Assembly: GCA_039621445.1 (NCBI GenBank)
Contig: CP154957.1
Location: forward strand, 24,652,938-24,716,937
DNA from: Euglena gracilis
Taxonomy: Eukaryota > Euglenida > Euglenophyceae > Euglenales
Length of the DNA: 64,000 nucleotides
Direction: 5' to 3'
Translations under genes and position numbers: made by a program
The notes under the pieces: model-generated
What the model was told of the DNA's origin: nothing
Seen by the model: only the letters and a program-made list of their open reading frames with translations
The model's database searches: none
In this document: positions 63,339 to 64,000 of the stretch, piece by piece
How positions within the stretch are numbered: the stretch's first letter is position 1
Layout of the letters: each line of letters opens with the position of its first letter

Positions 63339-64000
63339 GTGTGAGGCTGCGACGCCGCCGAATGCACTCGGGGCAAAAAAAACCAGAGTTGATGCAGAAT
63401 GAACCCTCTTCAACGCTTTGTGGACTCAGTGCATTTATTTCAAGGAAGGTTTAGAAAGCTTGAATGCAATTATACAACAACAAACCCCATTTCATACCCC
63501 CAGCCCAACGTCGTTGATTATGTGCACACCCAGCGGTTCAAGGCATTTGGGGAGCAGGGAAACAACACTGCATTATCAAAGCTCACAGTCAGTTTCGTCC
63601 ATTCCTCTGGCTTTGGCATTGTTTCACTGACCTGCACATTGACACACCGACACAACCCTGCCCTGTTGTCACCCCCGGCTTTTTTTTTTTGACACTCGGA
63701 AGATCTTTGAAGGTGGGTGGGTCTGGGGCATACCATTGCTTAACACCTGTCCCACCCCACCCCCGGAGGGGTGACTGACTGGTTTTTTTGGCCCAGAGCC
63801 CCCCCCCCTCCGGGGGTGGGGTGGGCTCGCCCCGAATTTGAAAACGTGGCTGGCTTGGCGCCAGACTTTTTTTTTGGATTTTTTGATTTTTTTTTTGGCA
63901 AAATTTCATTGCCTCCTGTAGAGTGGCCGATCCCTCCTGGATGGGGGGGTATTAGTGGCTGGGTTTTTTTTTTTGAATAAGTGACTGATTGGTTTTTTCG
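63339..64000. other. Intron with family-2 element reaching the window edge
   Basis: A left terminus CATACCATTGCTTAACACC at 63729 starts a family-2 element whose interior (GACTGACTGG, C/G-runs, TTGGCGCC core) runs to base 64000. No exon recognised after 63338. Confidence 0.6.

Overview
This window reads as nuclear DNA of an intron-rich eukaryote, most likely a unicellular alga or other protist. Coding sequence comes in short GC-rich blocks (about 60-250 bp) bounded by polypyrimidine-AG acceptors and mostly GT donors. They are separated by AT-richer, very repetitive DNA full of C-runs, G-runs, (GT)n/(CA)n tracts and inverted-repeat elements. I see no Shine-Dalgarno-led operons and no rRNA or tRNA genes. 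The WDR49/WDR64-like first gene belongs to a family usually found in organisms with motile cilia. I cannot name the species. All gene models were assembled by eye from peptide similarity and splice phase; many boundaries are approximate and some exons are certainly missing.

Layout, left to right. 1-3.85 kb is non-coding and holds a 1.04-kb inverted-repeat element. 3.85-16.7 kb (+) is an EF-hand/WD-repeat gene in at least 14 exons. 17.8-18.46 kb is an inverted-repeat element that encloses exon-like sequence. 18.7-22.3 kb (+) is a divergent protein kinase in at least seven exons. 23.2-36.2 kb is accessory DNA: two copies of a roughly 2-kb repeat, a 1.55-kb nested palindromic array and several transposon-like elements, with a basic disordered-protein gene fragment at 27.7-28.5 kb and scattered orphan exons. 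36.2-43.9 kb holds weak orphan exons, two minus-strand exon candidates with different composition, and minisatellites. 44.1-47.8 kb (+) is an unrecognised helical and basic gene. 50.3-52.1 kb (+) is a short, apparently complete zinc-ribbon/CCHC-knuckle gene. 54.2 kb to the right edge (+) is the best find: one gene joining a ubiquitin-interacting motif, a PUB domain, a seven-bladed WD40 propeller and the start of a PFU domain. This is a Doa1/PLAA-type ubiquitin-p97 adaptor with extra N-terminal modules.

The second major theme is the introns. At least two families of 250-300-bp elements have terminal inverted repeats and 8-bp target-site duplications readable directly in the sequence. A third family is flanked by TA. 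Several families share a GGCGC-AAG-GCGCC hairpin core. These elements make up much of the intron length of the EF-hand/WD and kinase genes, and in one case the splice acceptor lies immediately outside an element end, so introner-like intron gain is a serious possibility. Separately, about a dozen tiny palindromes of the form GCGG-(A/T-rich 4)-CCGC are scattered at 33.5-35.6 kb.
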